A program made the position numbers and the translations under genes. From Texcoconibacillus texcoconensis (GTDB taxonomy: Bacteria; Bacillota; Bacilli; Bacillales; Salisediminibacteriaceae): DNA of 64,000 bases. The notes beneath the pieces were generated by a model that did no database searches, was not told the origin of the DNA, and saw only the letters and a list, made by a program, of their open reading frames with translations. Positions 43,857 to 54,528 of the stretch are shown in pieces. The stretch spans positions 140,103 through 204,102 of the forward strand of contig NZ_JACHHB010000003.1 in assembly GCF_014202575.1 (NCBI RefSeq), written 5' to 3'. Position 1 is the stretch's first letter. The number at the start of each line of letters is the position of its first letter.

Positions 43857-45494
43857 CTATTCTTTTTGCTGTAGAGGTCTTTTTTTGTTAAGAAAACGAA
43901 AGCGATGTCCTAATACGTCTCCAGCTAAACCAGAACGTACAGTTAATAAGAAATACGTAAGCGTCCCGACTACAACTGGAACAGCTAAAGAAATTAGGCT
44001 ATTGCCCCATGATTCTAACGGGAACCATTGTTGAAGCAACCGATTCGTTAAAATGACGACAACAGCCATTGCAAACGTGAACATCACAATGAGAAGTGAA
44101 CGTTTCAAGAGAAACACATAGTTATAAGACGTATACTTAGAGATCGCCCAAATCGTTATTGCAATCGCAGCTAAATACCCTATCGCTGTTGCAAAAATCG
44201 CCCCCGTTGCCCCTAACCAACTGATTAACAGTGTGTTTAACAACGCTTTTAACAACACGCCAACCGTTAGTGCAATGACAGCATATCGTTGCTTATCTAT
44301 TCCTTGGAGCAGTGCAGCAGAAACCGGAAACACTGAGAACAAAATCGCAACCGGTGCGTAGTATTGCAAAATATCTCCACCAATTTCTAGATCATCAAGT
44401 CCAAATAACGTTGCATAAGCCGGATCAGCTAGCAAAAATAAACCAATTCCCGCTGGTACACTAATAAATAAAATAATCTGGAACGTTTGTGTCACTTGTT
44501 TTTTTAACCCCTCATGATCACCATGTGTATATGATTTTGTTAGTGCTGGTAAAATCGTCAGTGACATCGCCGTTGCTACAGAAACAGGGATTAAAATGAG
44601 CTTGTGAGAAGCTGATGTAAAGGCGCCAAAGTATCTTTCCGCCTCATTTTGACCAAATCCAATGTCCATCATCGCTTGGTTAAATGTAAATAAATCGACC
44701 ATTTGAAACATCGGAATCGCTAAGCCGACAAACGAAATTGGTAACGCATATGCGATTAACTCTTTGTACATTTGCTTTAAAGGAAGACGATGGTCAACCT
44801 CACTTTGCTCAATTTGTACAGAAATCGCGTTTCTCCTTCGCCACCAAAATATAAATAAGACGACAAGACCACCAAGCGCACCAATAAACGCCCCAAATGT
44901 TGCAAATCCTACAGCAACACCGAGCTCGCCCTCAAATATATGAATAATCAGATAAGCTGCTGTTAAAATAAATACAATTCTTACAAGTTGTTCAACGACT
45001 TGTGAAACGGCAGTCGGTCCCATCGATTGAAACCCTTGAAAATACCCACGAACAATCGACATAATCGGTACGATAAGAAGAGCAACACTTACCATTCGGA
45101 TCGTAAATACGACATCTGCCAAATCATTACCTTCCATATTGTTCGGGTCAATCACTTGTCTAGCAATCGGTTCAGCTAGAAGAAACAATAATAAAAACGC
45201 AAAAAATCCTGTCACTGTCATGACGAGAAGTCCTGAATGGAACAACCTTTGCCCTGTTCGAAAATCCCCTAAAGCTTGATATTTTGATACAAACTTCGAA
45301 ACCGCAAGCGGTATCCCAAGTGTCGCTAAGCTTAGTAACACGGTATAAGGTGTATAGCCATAATTATAAAGCGCTAAGCCGTCGAGGCCTACGATCGCTT
45401 GAAAAGGGAATATGTATAATAATCCTAGTGTTTTCGAAATAAAAATAGCTGCTGTTAAAATCATCGTTCCACGGACGAGTTGGTTATTTGACAT
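43857..45494 (-). CDS. murJ: Lipid II flippase MurJ (YtgP)
   Basis: MOP-superfamily membrane protein of about 14 helices that flips lipid II to the outer face; B. subtilis YtgP was shown to be its MurJ. The 546 residues match YtgP (544). The family start LVRGTMILTAAIFISKTLGL is visible (residues 6-25), as are GYTPYTVLLSLATLGIPLAVSKF (near 48) and many basic residues on loops. Start ATG 45494 is chosen (AAGGAACGGG upstream, same N-terminus as YtgP); the frame could extend to 45524. Confidence 0.93.
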   Translation of the reverse strand: MSNNQLVRGTMILTAAIFISKTLGLLYIFPFQAIVGLDGLALYNYGYTPYTVLLSLATLGIPLAVSKFVSKYQALGDFRTGQRLFHSGLLVMTVTGFFAFLLLFLLAEPIARQVIDPNNMEGNDLADVVFTIRMVSVALLIVPIMSIVRGYFQGFQSMGPTAVSQVVEQLVRIVFILTAAYLIIHIFEGELGVAVGFATFGAFIGALGGLVVLFIFWWRRRNAISVQIEQSEVDHRLPLKQMYKELIAYALPISFVGLAIPMFQMVDLFTFNQAMMDIGFGQNEAERYFGAFTSASHKLILIPVSVATAMSLTILPALTKSYTHGDHEGLKKQVTQTFQIILFISVPAGIGLFLLADPAYATLFGLDDLEIGGDILQYYAPVAILFSVFPVSAALLQGIDKQRYAVIALTVGVLLKALLNTLLISWLGATGAIFATAIGYLAAIAITIWAISKYTSYNYVFLLKRSLLIVMFTFAMAVVVILTNRLLQQWFPLESWGNSLISLAVPVVVGTLTYFLLTVRSGLAGDVLGHRFRFLNKKRPLQQKE

Positions 45495-45576
45495 TCTATT
45501 CCCGTTCCTTTCAAGTTTCATCACTTAATGAAAACACACTTCAAGCATTGTACCATAGATCGCCCGCTTCGTTCGA

Positions 45577-45617
45577 TAAAAAAAGGGCCAGACATGCATT
45601 AAAGAAGTCTGCCCCTT
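45577..45617 (-). terminator. Terminator of the YjbQ-family gene
   Basis: AAGGGGCAGAC (from 45617, minus) pairs with GTCTGGCCCTT (45593-45583), then seven T. Confidence 0.85.
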
Positions 45618-45623
45618 ATACCT

Positions 45624-46022
45624 TTATCCTGCGATCACTTTCACATTGACTTTACGATGTCTCGGCCCATCAAACTCACAGAAGTAAATGCCTTGCCATG
45701 TACCAAGAACGAGCCGACCATCTTGAATGATAACTGCTTGTTGCGGTCCAACCGTACTTGTTTTCAAATGTGCTGCAGTATTCCCTTCCATATGACGGTC
45801 TTTTTTATGTTCCCAAGGGAATACTTCATCTAATCGCATAATCATATCTTTTTTTACGTCTGGGTCTGCATTTTCGTTAATCGTGATCCCTGCTGTTGTG
45901 TGCGCTGAAGCAATATGTACGACCCCTTCACGCACGCCTGACTCTGCCACGATAGTTTCAATGTCTGATGAAATATCAATCATTTCGTCTCTTGCTTTCG
46001 TCTTTACACTTAATGTTTTCAC
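45624..46022 (-). CDS. YjbQ/UPF0047 family protein
   Basis: A 132-residue protein of the YjbQ family (members complement loss of thiamine-phosphate synthase weakly; real role unknown). Conserved motifs are [16 protein letters not shown] (about 45-60), [13 protein letters not shown] (about 92) and [16 protein letters not shown] (about 110), holding the His and Glu of the putative metal site. Start GTG 46022 follows GGAGGAG; the upstream frame to 46133 is not supported by a site. Divergent from ytfP. Confidence 0.88.
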   Translation of the reverse strand: MKTLSVKTKARDEMIDISSDIETIVAESGVREGVVHIASAHTTAGITINENADPDVKKDMIMRLDEVFPWEHKKDRHMEGNTAAHLKTSTVGPQQAVIIQDGRLVLGTWQGIYFCEFDGPRHRKVNVKVIAG

Positions 46023-46245
46023 GTTGCTTGCTCCTCCTTTCTTTTCCTCTACAATAACAAAAAAGGTTGGCAACAAGTAACCACTCTTTCTTTCATCGCT
46101 TTTATCAATAGCGACTTGTTTACGAATACACATTCGCTGAACACGACAATTTTTTTAAAGAAGTTACTAAGAAGTTTTGCAATCGATCTTTTGTCTGATA
46201 AGGTAAATAAGTAAATATATCAAGTTAGGAAAAAGGTGATAACCT

Positions 46246-47529
46246 ATGGCGTGGGACGTCATCGTGATCGGTGGGGGACCTGCTGGCCTTATGGCTTCAA
46301 TAGCCGCTAGAGAACAAGGGGCTTCAGTTCTACTCATCGATAAAGGGAATAAATTAGGAAGAAAACTCGCCATATCTGGCGGAGGACGCTGTAATGTAAC
46401 GAACCGAATGGAGGAACAGCAGCTCATCGAACACATACCTGGGAATGGTCGCTTTATGTACAGTCCATTTTCCGTATTCAATAATGAAGACATTATACAT
46501 TTTTTCGAACGCTTAGGTATTCGTTTAAAAGAAGAGGACCACGGTCGCATGTTTCCAGTGGATGACAAAGCGGTAACTGTCGTGCGTACACTTTTAGATC
46601 AAATTCATAGGCTCGGTGTATCCATTCGAAAAAACACACGCGTGATTGATATTGACTACAGCGATGATCAAACAGCTGTTGAAGCGGTCCACATTGAAGG
46701 CGGAGAACGCCTTGAAACAAACGCCGTGATTATTGCTACTGGCGGGAAGTCTGTTCCTCATACTGGTAGTACTGGTGATGGGTACCCATGGGTTGAAAAA
46801 GCTGGCCACAAGGTGACAGAACTATACCCAACCGAAGTTCCACTTACTTCTAGAGACCAACTTATAAAATCGAAAAAATTACAAGGACTATCATTGCGCG
46901 AAGTCAAATTAAGCGTCATTGACCCAAAGAAAAACAAACCGCTCATATCTCATGTTGGCGATATGATTTTTACACACTTTGGTTTTTCCGGTCCGATTGC
47001 ACTTAGGTGTAGTCAGTTTGTCGTAAAAGCATTGAAAAAACATCACGTTCAAGATGTGAACCTTTTGTTAGATGTATTCCCCTCTCAATCTAACAATGCG
47101 CTCATCGATCAATTACGATCTTTACTTGAACAGGAACCCAAAAAAGCGATCCGTAATATTTGGAAATCTTTTGTTCCTGAACGACTGCTAGATGCGATCT
47201 TAGAGCAACAAGAGATTGACCCTTATCATACGGTTTCTACTCTTTCAAAACAGGACCTTGAGCGTTTTGCAAATACACTCAAGTCGTTACCCTTATCTAC
47301 AAATGGAACCCTTCCTATTGATAAAGCATTTGTTACAGGTGGGGGGATTTCTACGAAAGAAGTGGACCCAAAACGTATGGCATCAAAATGGATACAAGGT
47401 CTTCACTTTTGTGGTGAAGTGATGGATATTCACGGTTATACTGGTGGCTATAACATTACTGTCGCCTTCTCAACAGGATTTACCGCTGGCAAAGCGGCAG
47501 GTGAGGAGTCTCAATACAACAATCATTAA
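46246..47529 (+). CDS. ytfP: NAD(P)/FAD-dependent oxidoreductase YtfP (HI0933 family)
   Basis: Flavoprotein of 427 residues. The FAD dinucleotide motif [13 protein letters not shown] (about 5-17), [17 protein letters not shown] (about 37-53) and the C-terminal FAD motif [15 protein letters not shown] (about 400) are as in the HI0933/YhiN family. No substrate is known. AAAAAGGTGAT precedes the ATG. Position between murJ and leuS is conserved in Bacillus. It is a single-gene unit. Confidence 0.92.
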   Translation: MAWDVIVIGGGPAGLMASIAAREQGASVLLIDKGNKLGRKLAISGGGRCNVTNRMEEQQLIEHIPGNGRFMYSPFSVFNNEDIIHFFERLGIRLKEEDHGRMFPVDDKAVTVVRTLLDQIHRLGVSIRKNTRVIDIDYSDDQTAVEAVHIEGGERLETNAVIIATGGKSVPHTGSTGDGYPWVEKAGHKVTELYPTEVPLTSRDQLIKSKKLQGLSLREVKLSVIDPKKNKPLISHVGDMIFTHFGFSGPIALRCSQFVVKALKKHHVQDVNLLLDVFPSQSNNALIDQLRSLLEQEPKKAIRNIWKSFVPERLLDAILEQQEIDPYHTVSTLSKQDLERFANTLKSLPLSTNGTLPIDKAFVTGGGISTKEVDPKRMASKWIQGLHFCGEVMDIHGYTGGYNITVAFSTGFTAGKAAGEESQYNNH

Positions 47530-47532
47530 TGC

Positions 47533-47584
47533 AAAAAAGCAGCTTCTAGAGGAGTCTGTACTCCTTCTAGAAAGCTGCTTTTTT
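47533..47584. terminator. Bidirectional terminator between ytfP and leuS
   Basis: AAAAAAGCAGCTT then CTAGAGGAGT pairs with ACTCCTTCTAG then AAGCTGCTTTTTT, with one or two bulges, around CTGT. Confidence 0.88.
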
Positions 47585-47585
47585 A

Positions 47586-50006
47586 TTAATTGGCAACAAT
47601 ATTGACAAGTTTCCCTGGAACAGCGATCACTTTCCGTATTGTTTTCCCTTCCAATTCCTCTTTCATTTTCTCTTCGTTCTTGGCCAACTCTTCCATTTCT
47701 TCTTTCGTCGCATCTTTTGCTACTTTTATTTTTGCTTTTACCTTGCCATTTACTTGTACGACAATTTCCACTTCATCATCAACAAGTTTGTCTTCATCGT
47801 ACGTTGGCCATGCTTCATAACTAATTGTTTCACTGTGGCCTAGCTTCTGCCATAACTCTTCAGTGATATGTGGTGCAACAGGTGCGAGAAGTTTTACGAA
47901 CCCTTCCATGAATGACTTTGGTAACACTTCTTGTTTATAGCCTTCATTAATAAACACCATCATTTGTGAAATGCCTGTATTAAAACGTAAGTGTTTAAAG
48001 TCTTCACTTACTTTTTGCACCGTTTGGTGATACGTCTTCTCAAACTCTGAATTGATATTCGCATCGTCAGTGATTTTCGAATTTAATTGACCTTCATCTG
48101 TAACATATAAGCGCCATACACGATCAAGGAAACGACGCGCCCCATCAAGGCCTGTTGTGCTCCATGCTACAGATGCATCGAGTGGCCCCATAAACATTTC
48201 ATACAAGCGAAGCGTATCTGCACCGTGGGTTTGAATAATATCGTCAGGATTTACGACATTGCCTTTCGACTTACTCATCTTCTCGTTATTTTCACCAAGA
48301 ATCATCCCTTGGTTATATAACTTTTGAAACGGCTCTTTCGTTGGAACAATGCCAATATCATATAACACTTTGTGCCAGAAGCGAGCGTACAGCAAGTGAA
48401 GAACAGCGTGCTCGGCTCCACCAATGTAAATGTCGACAGGTAACCAATGTTTTAATTTTTCAGGGTCTGCAAGCTGCTCTTCATTGTCTGGATCAATATA
48501 ACGTAAGTAGTACCAGCAGCTTCCTGCCCATTGCGGCATCGTATTCGTTTCACGGCGCCCTTTCAGGCCTGACTTTTCATCATAAACGTATAACCATTCT
48601 TCATTGTTTGCTAGTGGTGATTCACCTGTTCCAGAAGGTTTAAATTCATCCATATCCGGAAGCGTAAGCGGTAATTCTTCCTCTGGTATCGGTGTCATCG
48701 AACCATCTTCCCAATGAATCATTGGAATGGGTTCACCCCAATAACGTTGGCGACTAAACAACCAATCGCGCAGACGGTACGTCGTTTTACGCTCACCTTT
48801 TCCGTTTTCTTCTAACCAATCGATCATTTTCGCGATCGCTTCTTGATTGTACAATCCGTTTAAAAAGTCAGAGTTTACGTGTGGCCCATCTTCCGTGTAC
48901 GCTTCTTTTGACAAGTCACCACCTGAGACGACTTCTTGAATCGGTAGATCAAACTTATTAGCAAATTCGTAGTCACGCTCATCGTGACCAGGAACCGCCA
49001 TAATCGCACCTGTTCCATAACTAATAAGCACGTAATCAGCAATCCAAACCGGCAACTTGCCACCAGTGATCGGGTGCACAGCATAAGCACCTGTGAAAAC
49101 GCCTGTTTTATCTTTAGTTAATTCCGTTCTTTCTATTTCACTCTTTTCACTTGCTTTCTTTTGATAAGCATCCACAGCTTCGCGCTGATCTTCTGTCGTA
49201 ATAGTTTCTACAAGTTCATGTTCTGGGGAAAGGACAATATATGTGGAACCAAAGAGCGTATCAGGTCTTGTTGTAAATACTGTAAAAGACGCATCATGAC
49301 CTGAAATATCAAAATCGATGTTTGCTCCTTCAGAGCGACCGATCCAATTGCGTTGCATTTCTTTAATACTACCTGGCCAATCAAGCTCTTCTAAATCTTC
49401 TAACAAACGATCCGCATACGCAGTAATTTTTAACATCCATTGTTTCATCGGGCGGCGTTCAACAGGGTGTCCCCCGCGTTCACTGACACCGTCAACGACT
49501 TCTTCATTTGCAAGAACAGTACCTAATGCAGGGCACCAGTTTACTGGAACTTCATCGATGTACGCTAAACCGCGTTCATATAATTTGATAAAAATCCATT
49601 GTGTCCATTTGTAATAGGACTCATCTGTTGTGTTCACTTCACGGTCCCAGTCGTAAGAAAAACCGAGTGATTTAATTTGGCGTCGGAAGTTATCGATGTT
49701 GGCAATCGTAAATTCACGTGGGTGCTTACCTGTATCTAGCGCAAACTGCTCTGCAGGTAAACCAAAAGCATCCCATCCCATTGGGTGCAATACGTTATAG
49801 CCTTGCATCCGCTTCATGCGCGATAAAATATCAGTAGCTGTATACCCTTCAGGATGTCCAACATGTAAACCAGAACCCGATGGATACGGAAACATGTCTA
49901 AAGCGTAAAACTTTTCCTTTTGGCGATCTTCTGTCGTTTTAAACGTTTTGTTCTCTTCCCAATACTTTTGCCATTTCGTTTCAATTTGTTGGTGATCAAA
50001 AGCCAT
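47586..50006 (-). CDS. leuS: Leucyl-tRNA synthetase
   Basis: Class I synthetase charging tRNA-Leu. The 806 residues match B. subtilis LeuS (804). HIGH-type motif is LHVGHPEGY (about 47-55), the editing domain includes [12 protein letters not shown] (near 250), and KMSKSKG is near residue 578. GAAGGAGGCG precedes the ATG. It is controlled by its own promoter and T-box leader. Confidence 0.97.
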   Translation of the reverse strand: MAFDHQQIETKWQKYWEENKTFKTTEDRQKEKFYALDMFPYPSGSGLHVGHPEGYTATDILSRMKRMQGYNVLHPMGWDAFGLPAEQFALDTGKHPREFTIANIDNFRRQIKSLGFSYDWDREVNTTDESYYKWTQWIFIKLYERGLAYIDEVPVNWCPALGTVLANEEVVDGVSERGGHPVERRPMKQWMLKITAYADRLLEDLEELDWPGSIKEMQRNWIGRSEGANIDFDISGHDASFTVFTTRPDTLFGSTYIVLSPEHELVETITTEDQREAVDAYQKKASEKSEIERTELTKDKTGVFTGAYAVHPITGGKLPVWIADYVLISYGTGAIMAVPGHDERDYEFANKFDLPIQEVVSGGDLSKEAYTEDGPHVNSDFLNGLYNQEAIAKMIDWLEENGKGERKTTYRLRDWLFSRQRYWGEPIPMIHWEDGSMTPIPEEELPLTLPDMDEFKPSGTGESPLANNEEWLYVYDEKSGLKGRRETNTMPQWAGSCWYYLRYIDPDNEEQLADPEKLKHWLPVDIYIGGAEHAVLHLLYARFWHKVLYDIGIVPTKEPFQKLYNQGMILGENNEKMSKSKGNVVNPDDIIQTHGADTLRLYEMFMGPLDASVAWSTTGLDGARRFLDRVWRLYVTDEGQLNSKITDDANINSEFEKTYHQTVQKVSEDFKHLRFNTGISQMMVFINEGYKQEVLPKSFMEGFVKLLAPVAPHITEELWQKLGHSETISYEAWPTYDEDKLVDDEVEIVVQVNGKVKAKIKVAKDATKEEMEELAKNEEKMKEELEGKTIRKVIAVPGKLVNIVAN

Positions 50007-50060
50007 GACAATACGCCTCCTTCAGAATGTTATCGATTGATGAATTTGTCTTCGGTATCA

Positions 50061-50325
50061 AAAAAACCCCTCGCCCCAATAAAGGGACGAGAGGTATCAT
50101 CTTTACCTTCCCGCGGTACCACCCAGCTTAGTACAACGCGTACTCACTTTCACCCGTAACGAGGGTAACGACAAGAGCTAGGAAATCAATTCACTCTTGC
50201 AACTTCAAGGCGAGTTCGTGAGCGCGAGTGGATGACTTGCACCGACCGTCATCTCTCTAAAAACACCGCAAACTTCACTACTACTCCTCTTCATCGTTTT
50301 TCAATTTCGACATCATTCATCATCC
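50061..50325 (-). promoter_or_regulatory. T-box leader of leuS
   Basis: The T-box core (TGGGTGGTACCGCGG, minus strand 50125-50111) is followed by a terminator (CTCGTCCC with GGGGCGAGGGG, 50094-50067, then T7). The upstream stem I has the AGAGAG and GGTC-type motifs. The specifier loop GAACUCG contains CUC (complement of 50212-50214), a leucine codon, in agreement with the gene. Boundaries are approximate. Confidence 0.9.
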
Positions 50326-50341
50326 GTTATGTATAATATGT

Positions 50342-50370
50342 ATTGTAGAAAGGACAAGTACAAATGTCAA
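50342..50370 (-). promoter_or_regulatory. Sigma-A promoter for leuS
   Basis: Perfect TTGACA (50370-50365), 17 bp, TACAAT (50347-50342) on the minus strand, just before the T-box leader. Confidence 0.8.
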
Positions 50371-50420
50371 GTTACCAGAAAAGCTGAAACGCCTTGGGCA
50401 CGAGCAACAAGCAATTCAGG

Positions 50421-50453
50421 ATCGAGGAGCATGCCTCGATAACCCTCATGCTC
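50421..50453. repeat. Nested inverted repeats after the MFS gene
   Basis: ATCGAGG (50421-50427) pairs with CCTCGAT (50434-50440), while GAGCATG (50427-50433) can instead pair with CATGCTC (50447-50453). The second arm runs into the stop codon of the MFS gene. No T tract follows on either strand, so a normal terminator is unlikely. Confidence 0.6.
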
Positions 50454-51714
50454 CCTCTCTCGCAACAGTTTGATTGCTAGGTCCTTTATCAATACGACGA
50501 TCATAAATGCTCGTCGTAACAAAACCGATGATAAACAAAGCAACAAGAACGTAAAATAACGCCTGCATGCCAAAAACGTCAGCCATAAAGCCTCCAAACA
50601 ATGGTCCGATCATCCTTCCTCCTGTGGCAACACTATTAACAATCCCTTGGAACAAACCAGCCTTCCCTTCTGGCGCTAATTGATGAGCAATCGTCGGTAC
50701 AGCCGGCCAAACAAACATTTCCCCAATCGTTAAAACGATCATCGCGGCAAGAAAAGCCGTAAATATTTCAGCTTGTGTAAGGATAAGATAAGCCACCATA
50801 AATACCGAAAGTCCAATATAAATTTGCGACTTTAACGAATGTACCCAACGTTGGATAAACATACGCATAAACGGTTGGCAAAACACAATCATTGCTCCAT
50901 TAATCGTCCATAACAAACTATACTGAGACAACGGGATCCCTAAATCTTGCGTATGAACAGACACTGTCGTTTGCCATTGTACATAAGCAATCCATGAGAT
51001 AAGAAAGCCAACACACAAAATGAGTAAAGCACGAAAACGTTTTTTATGCTCCTGTATCCCATCTGTTTGCAGTAAACCACTACCAGAACTGGATACATCT
51101 TTTTTCGGCTGTAAATAACGAAAGCCGAAAAAAGCAATCACTAAAAATAGGGTATACATGAGTCCATTAGCAAGAAAAACCAAATCAAAGCGATAAGATG
51201 CCACAAGTCCAGCAAGGGCCGTACCTAGAGATACGCCAACATTTTGTGCTACATAAATGGCATTAAACGGCCTTCTCCCCCCTTCTGGCCACACGCTACC
51301 TGCTAAAGCATACATCGAAGGAATGATGATCCCTGCTCCAAAACCAAGCCCGATAAGCAGGATGACATACGCTTCAAAATGATTAAAAACCGCTAATGTG
51401 AACGCACTAGCCATCGTAACCATGATACCTAGTAAAATGGAACGATACCCTCCAATTCTGTCAAACAAATATCCTCCTATTAAATTACCAACCATTCCTG
51501 CGCCAGCATTAAATACAAGAACCGTTCCAGCAATCGTCAATGATCGCCCTAATTCTCCATGAATATATATTGTGTTAAGAGGCCAAATAAACGACGCACC
51601 TGTTACATTGATAATCATACCAACTACGAGCAACCAAAGTGCTTTCGGCATTTCCGCCAACCCTCGTATGAATGCTTTAGGTGCAGTTATAAGCGTTTTT
51701 AACGTTGTTACCAT
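50446..51714 (-). CDS. MFS transporter
   Basis: Major facilitator protein of 422 residues with 12 predicted helices. The loop 2-3 signature is GGYLFDRIGGYRS (about 75-87) and motif near helix 5 is GVSLGTALAG (about 150). It resembles drug/metabolite exporters such as YttB but the substrate is unknown. Start ATG 51714 (AAGGGGAG upstream) is used; the longer frame to 51750 lacks a site. It lies upstream of leuS on the same strand, with a separate leuS promoter after it. Confidence 0.88.
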   Translation of the reverse strand: MVTTLKTLITAPKAFIRGLAEMPKALWLLVVGMIINVTGASFIWPLNTIYIHGELGRSLTIAGTVLVFNAGAGMVGNLIGGYLFDRIGGYRSILLGIMVTMASAFTLAVFNHFEAYVILLIGLGFGAGIIIPSMYALAGSVWPEGGRRPFNAIYVAQNVGVSLGTALAGLVASYRFDLVFLANGLMYTLFLVIAFFGFRYLQPKKDVSSSGSGLLQTDGIQEHKKRFRALLILCVGFLISWIAYVQWQTTVSVHTQDLGIPLSQYSLLWTINGAMIVFCQPFMRMFIQRWVHSLKSQIYIGLSVFMVAYLILTQAEIFTAFLAAMIVLTIGEMFVWPAVPTIAHQLAPEGKAGLFQGIVNSVATGGRMIGPLFGGFMADVFGMQALFYVLVALFIIGFVTTSIYDRRIDKGPSNQTVAREGA

Positions 51715-51929
51715 CAGTATTACTCCCCTTAATTTCGAATCACTAAACAATTCTAGAAGAATAAAACCATTCTCGCAACTTAAAACCGTTTAGTTCCACT
51801 GACCCCCATCTATCTAGAAGCCTATCCCTATGTTAATATTGAAGAACCTTGCTCTTTACAAGACGGATAATACTTTTCATTTTAAATATATATGAAATAG
51901 TGAAACATCGGCGGGAAGGAGTTTTTTCA

Positions 51930-52952
51930 ATGATTGACTTACGAAGCGATACGGTTACAAAACCATCTGAAGAAATGAGAAAAGCCATGTATGAAGGTGA
52001 AGTAGGCGATGATGTATACGGAGAGGATCCAACAGTACGAAAACTGGAAGAGCGAATTGCGGAAAACCTCGGAAAAGAGGATGCCCTTTTCGTCCCTAGC
52101 GGAACACAGAGTAACCAAATTGCTGTATTAACAGCAACTTCTCCAAGTCAAGAAGTGATTTTGGAAGCATCGTCTCACTTGTTTTATTACGAAGGCGGTG
52201 CAATGAGTGCACTTGCTAACGTTCAACCAAGGACGCTTGTTGGCAAACGAGGGGTACTCGACCTCGAGGAAGTGGAACGGGCTATTCGTCCAGATGATAT
52301 CCATTTTCCAAAAACTGGGTTGATCTGTATAGAAAATACACACAATAAAAGTGGCGGCTCCCTTGTTCCCTTAGAAAATATGAAACAAACTTACGAGTTA
52401 GCTCAGCGTCATAATATCCCCGTACATCTCGATGGCGCTCGATTATTTAACGCTGCCGTCTCTGCGAACCTCGAAGCAAAAACGTTCGCACAATATGCTG
52501 ATAGTATATCTATTTGCTTTTCAAAAGGGCTCGGTGCACCTGTAGGTTCAGCACTCGTAGGTGATAAATCTTTCATTGATGAAGCTCGCGTATGGCGCAA
52601 ACGATTAGGAGGAGGCATGAGGCAAGCAGGTGTACTTGCCGCTGCAGCTCTTATCGCCCTTGAGGAGAATACGAGCCGTTTGGTCGACGATCATAAACAT
52701 GCTAAAATGCTCGCAGACGGATTAAGAAACATCAGCAATATTACAATTGATAACGAAGTCGATACAAATATGGTCATCGCAAGCGTACAAGATGAAAATA
52801 TGACAAGTAATGAGCTACTTTCTTTATTAAAAGAACGTGATGTCCTCGGTGTACCTGTAAGTCCTGAGGCGATTCGCTTAACGACTCACCTTCATATCCA
52901 AGAAAATGATATAAAACAAACAATTCAAGCATTTGAAGACATTTTTACCTGA
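51930..52952 (+). CDS. Low-specificity L-threonine aldolase
   Basis: PLP enzyme that splits L-threonine/L-allo-threonine to glycine and acetaldehyde. The 340 residues start with the family hallmark IDLRSDTVTKP; PLP-binding lysine is in ICFSKGLGAPVGS (near 196), and His/Asp contacts lie in LDGARLFNAA (near 169). GGAAGGAG precedes ATG 51930; the frame could extend to 51849 without a site. It is followed after 13 bp by ytqA, so they may share a transcript. Confidence 0.94.
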   Translation: MIDLRSDTVTKPSEEMRKAMYEGEVGDDVYGEDPTVRKLEERIAENLGKEDALFVPSGTQSNQIAVLTATSPSQEVILEASSHLFYYEGGAMSALANVQPRTLVGKRGVLDLEEVERAIRPDDIHFPKTGLICIENTHNKSGGSLVPLENMKQTYELAQRHNIPVHLDGARLFNAAVSANLEAKTFAQYADSISICFSKGLGAPVGSALVGDKSFIDEARVWRKRLGGGMRQAGVLAAAALIALEENTSRLVDDHKHAKMLADGLRNISNITIDNEVDTNMVIASVQDENMTSNELLSLLKERDVLGVPVSPEAIRLTTHLHIQENDIKQTIQAFEDIFT

Positions 52953-52965
52953 AAGGAAGAAATTG

Positions 52966-53934
52966 ATGACAAATACAACAACGAATGAACCTGTTTTATT
53001 CGGTGAAAAAAGGTACCATACATGGAACTTTCATCTACGACAACAATTTGGAGATAAAGTATTTAAAGTACCATTGGATGGGGGATTTGACTGCCCAAAT
53101 AGGGATGGCACCGTCGCAAGTGGGGGGTGTACATTTTGTAGTGAACGCGGGTCAGGAGACTTTGCAGGCAGCCGTAAAGACGACCTCATTACACAATTTC
53201 AAACCATAAAAGAACGCTCCCATAAAAAGTGGAAATCTGGCAAATACATCGGCTTCTTCCAAGCTTATACCAATACGTACGCTCCTGTTGAAGAATTACG
53301 AGAAATGTATGAAGCCATTTTAGAACAAGAAGGCGTCGTTGGCCTATCCATCGCCACTCGTCCAGATTGCCTTCCTGATGATGTCGTCGAGTATTTAGCC
53401 GAACTCAATGAGCGCACGTACCTCTGGATCGAACTCGGTTTACAAACAGCGCATGATGAGACAGGTGATTTGATTAATCGCGCCCATGATTTCCAATGTT
53501 ACGTTGAAGGTGTTGAAAAACTAAGAAAACACAACATCCGTGTCTGCTCACACATTATTAACGGACTTCCAGGCGAAACACCTGCGATGATGCTCGAGAC
53601 AGCAAAAGAGGTCGCTAAGTTAGATGTGCAAGGAATCAAAATTCATTTACTCCACCTATTAAAACGCACACCAATGGTCAAACAATATGAAAAAGGATTA
53701 CTTGAATTTCTTAGCTTCGATAACTACGTTCAACTCGTTTGCGATCAACTTGAAGTCATACCAAACGACATCGTCATCCATCGACTCACGGGGGATGGAC
53801 CTGCTGACTTGATGATCGGTCCGATGTGGAGTTTAAACAAATGGGAAGTATTAAATGCCATCGATGCGGAAATGAAACGACGAAATAGCTGGCAAGGCAA
53901 ATACGCAAATGTTGAAAAGGTGAATCAGTCATGA
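52966..53934 (+). CDS. ytqA: Radical SAM protein YtqA (tRNA wobble-uridine modification)
   Basis: A 322-residue TIGR01212-type radical SAM enzyme. The iron-sulfur cluster cysteines are in FDCPNRDG and GGCTFCSERG (C43, C54/C57 by rough count). Work on B. subtilis linked YtqA with YtqB in making mnm5s2U at the tRNA wobble position (called MnmL and MnmM); this is from family knowledge. Start ATG 52966 has GAAAGGAAG. It overlaps ytqB by 4 bp (ATGA), supporting a shared job. Confidence 0.92.
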   Translation: MTNTTTNEPVLFGEKRYHTWNFHLRQQFGDKVFKVPLDGGFDCPNRDGTVASGGCTFCSERGSGDFAGSRKDDLITQFQTIKERSHKKWKSGKYIGFFQAYTNTYAPVEELREMYEAILEQEGVVGLSIATRPDCLPDDVVEYLAELNERTYLWIELGLQTAHDETGDLINRAHDFQCYVEGVEKLRKHNIRVCSHIINGLPGETPAMMLETAKEVAKLDVQGIKIHLLHLLKRTPMVKQYEKGLLEFLSFDNYVQLVCDQLEVIPNDIVIHRLTGDGPADLMIGPMWSLNKWEVLNAIDAEMKRRNSWQGKYANVEKVNQS

Positions 53935-54506
53935 GTTTAGAAGGCATTCTTCCATTTGCAAGAACATTACTTGATCAATCTGTAAACAATGGCGGGGTTG
54001 CCGTTGATGCTACCGCTGGAAATGGTCACGACACGGCATATTTAGCTAACCTCGTCGGCGAAACTGGACGCGTGTTTAGTTTTGATGTGCAACAGCAAGC
54101 GATTGATGCGACAAAACAAAAGTTGCTTGATCATAGCTTAAATGAACGTGTCCAACTAATAAACGATGGACACGAAAAAGCTGCTGATTATATTCGTGAA
54201 GCTGGATTCGACGGTATCGATACAGCTGTATTCAATTTAGGTTACTTACCCGGAAGTGATAAAACCATCGTCACGAAACCTCATTCAACGATCACAGCTG
54301 TCGAACAGCTTTTCCAACTTCTTCGCCCAGGTGGAATGATCGTGCTCGTCGTCTACCATGGCCATGAAGAAGGAAAAAACGAAAAACAATCATTAGAAAC
54401 GTATGTTCAATCATTTGATCAATCACAAGCCAGTGTATTAGAGTATAAGTATGTGAACCAGAAAAATCACCCACCCTTTATTTGGGTGATTGAAAAGAGA
54501 AAGTAG
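53931..54506 (+). CDS. ytqB: SAM-dependent methyltransferase YtqB (MnmM)
   Basis: A 191-residue class I methyltransferase. SAM motif VAVDATAGNGHDTAYLA (near residue 18) and the NLGYLPGSDK motif (near 103), probably the active site, are present, as in MnmM, which methylates nm5(s2)U in tRNA. It overlaps ytqA (ATGA) so the two are translated together. Confidence 0.92.
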   Translation: MSLEGILPFARTLLDQSVNNGGVAVDATAGNGHDTAYLANLVGETGRVFSFDVQQQAIDATKQKLLDHSLNERVQLINDGHEKAADYIREAGFDGIDTAVFNLGYLPGSDKTIVTKPHSTITAVEQLFQLLRPGGMIVLVVYHGHEEGKNEKQSLETYVQSFDQSQASVLEYKYVNQKNHPPFIWVIEKRK

Positions 54507-54528
54507 ATAGGGAGGGAGGGGAGAAAAG

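Noticed and set aside
50367-50597. 76-codon minus-strand ORF overlapping the end of the MFS gene
   Set aside because: Most of it is the transporter in another frame; only the last part is not covered, and there is no start signal.
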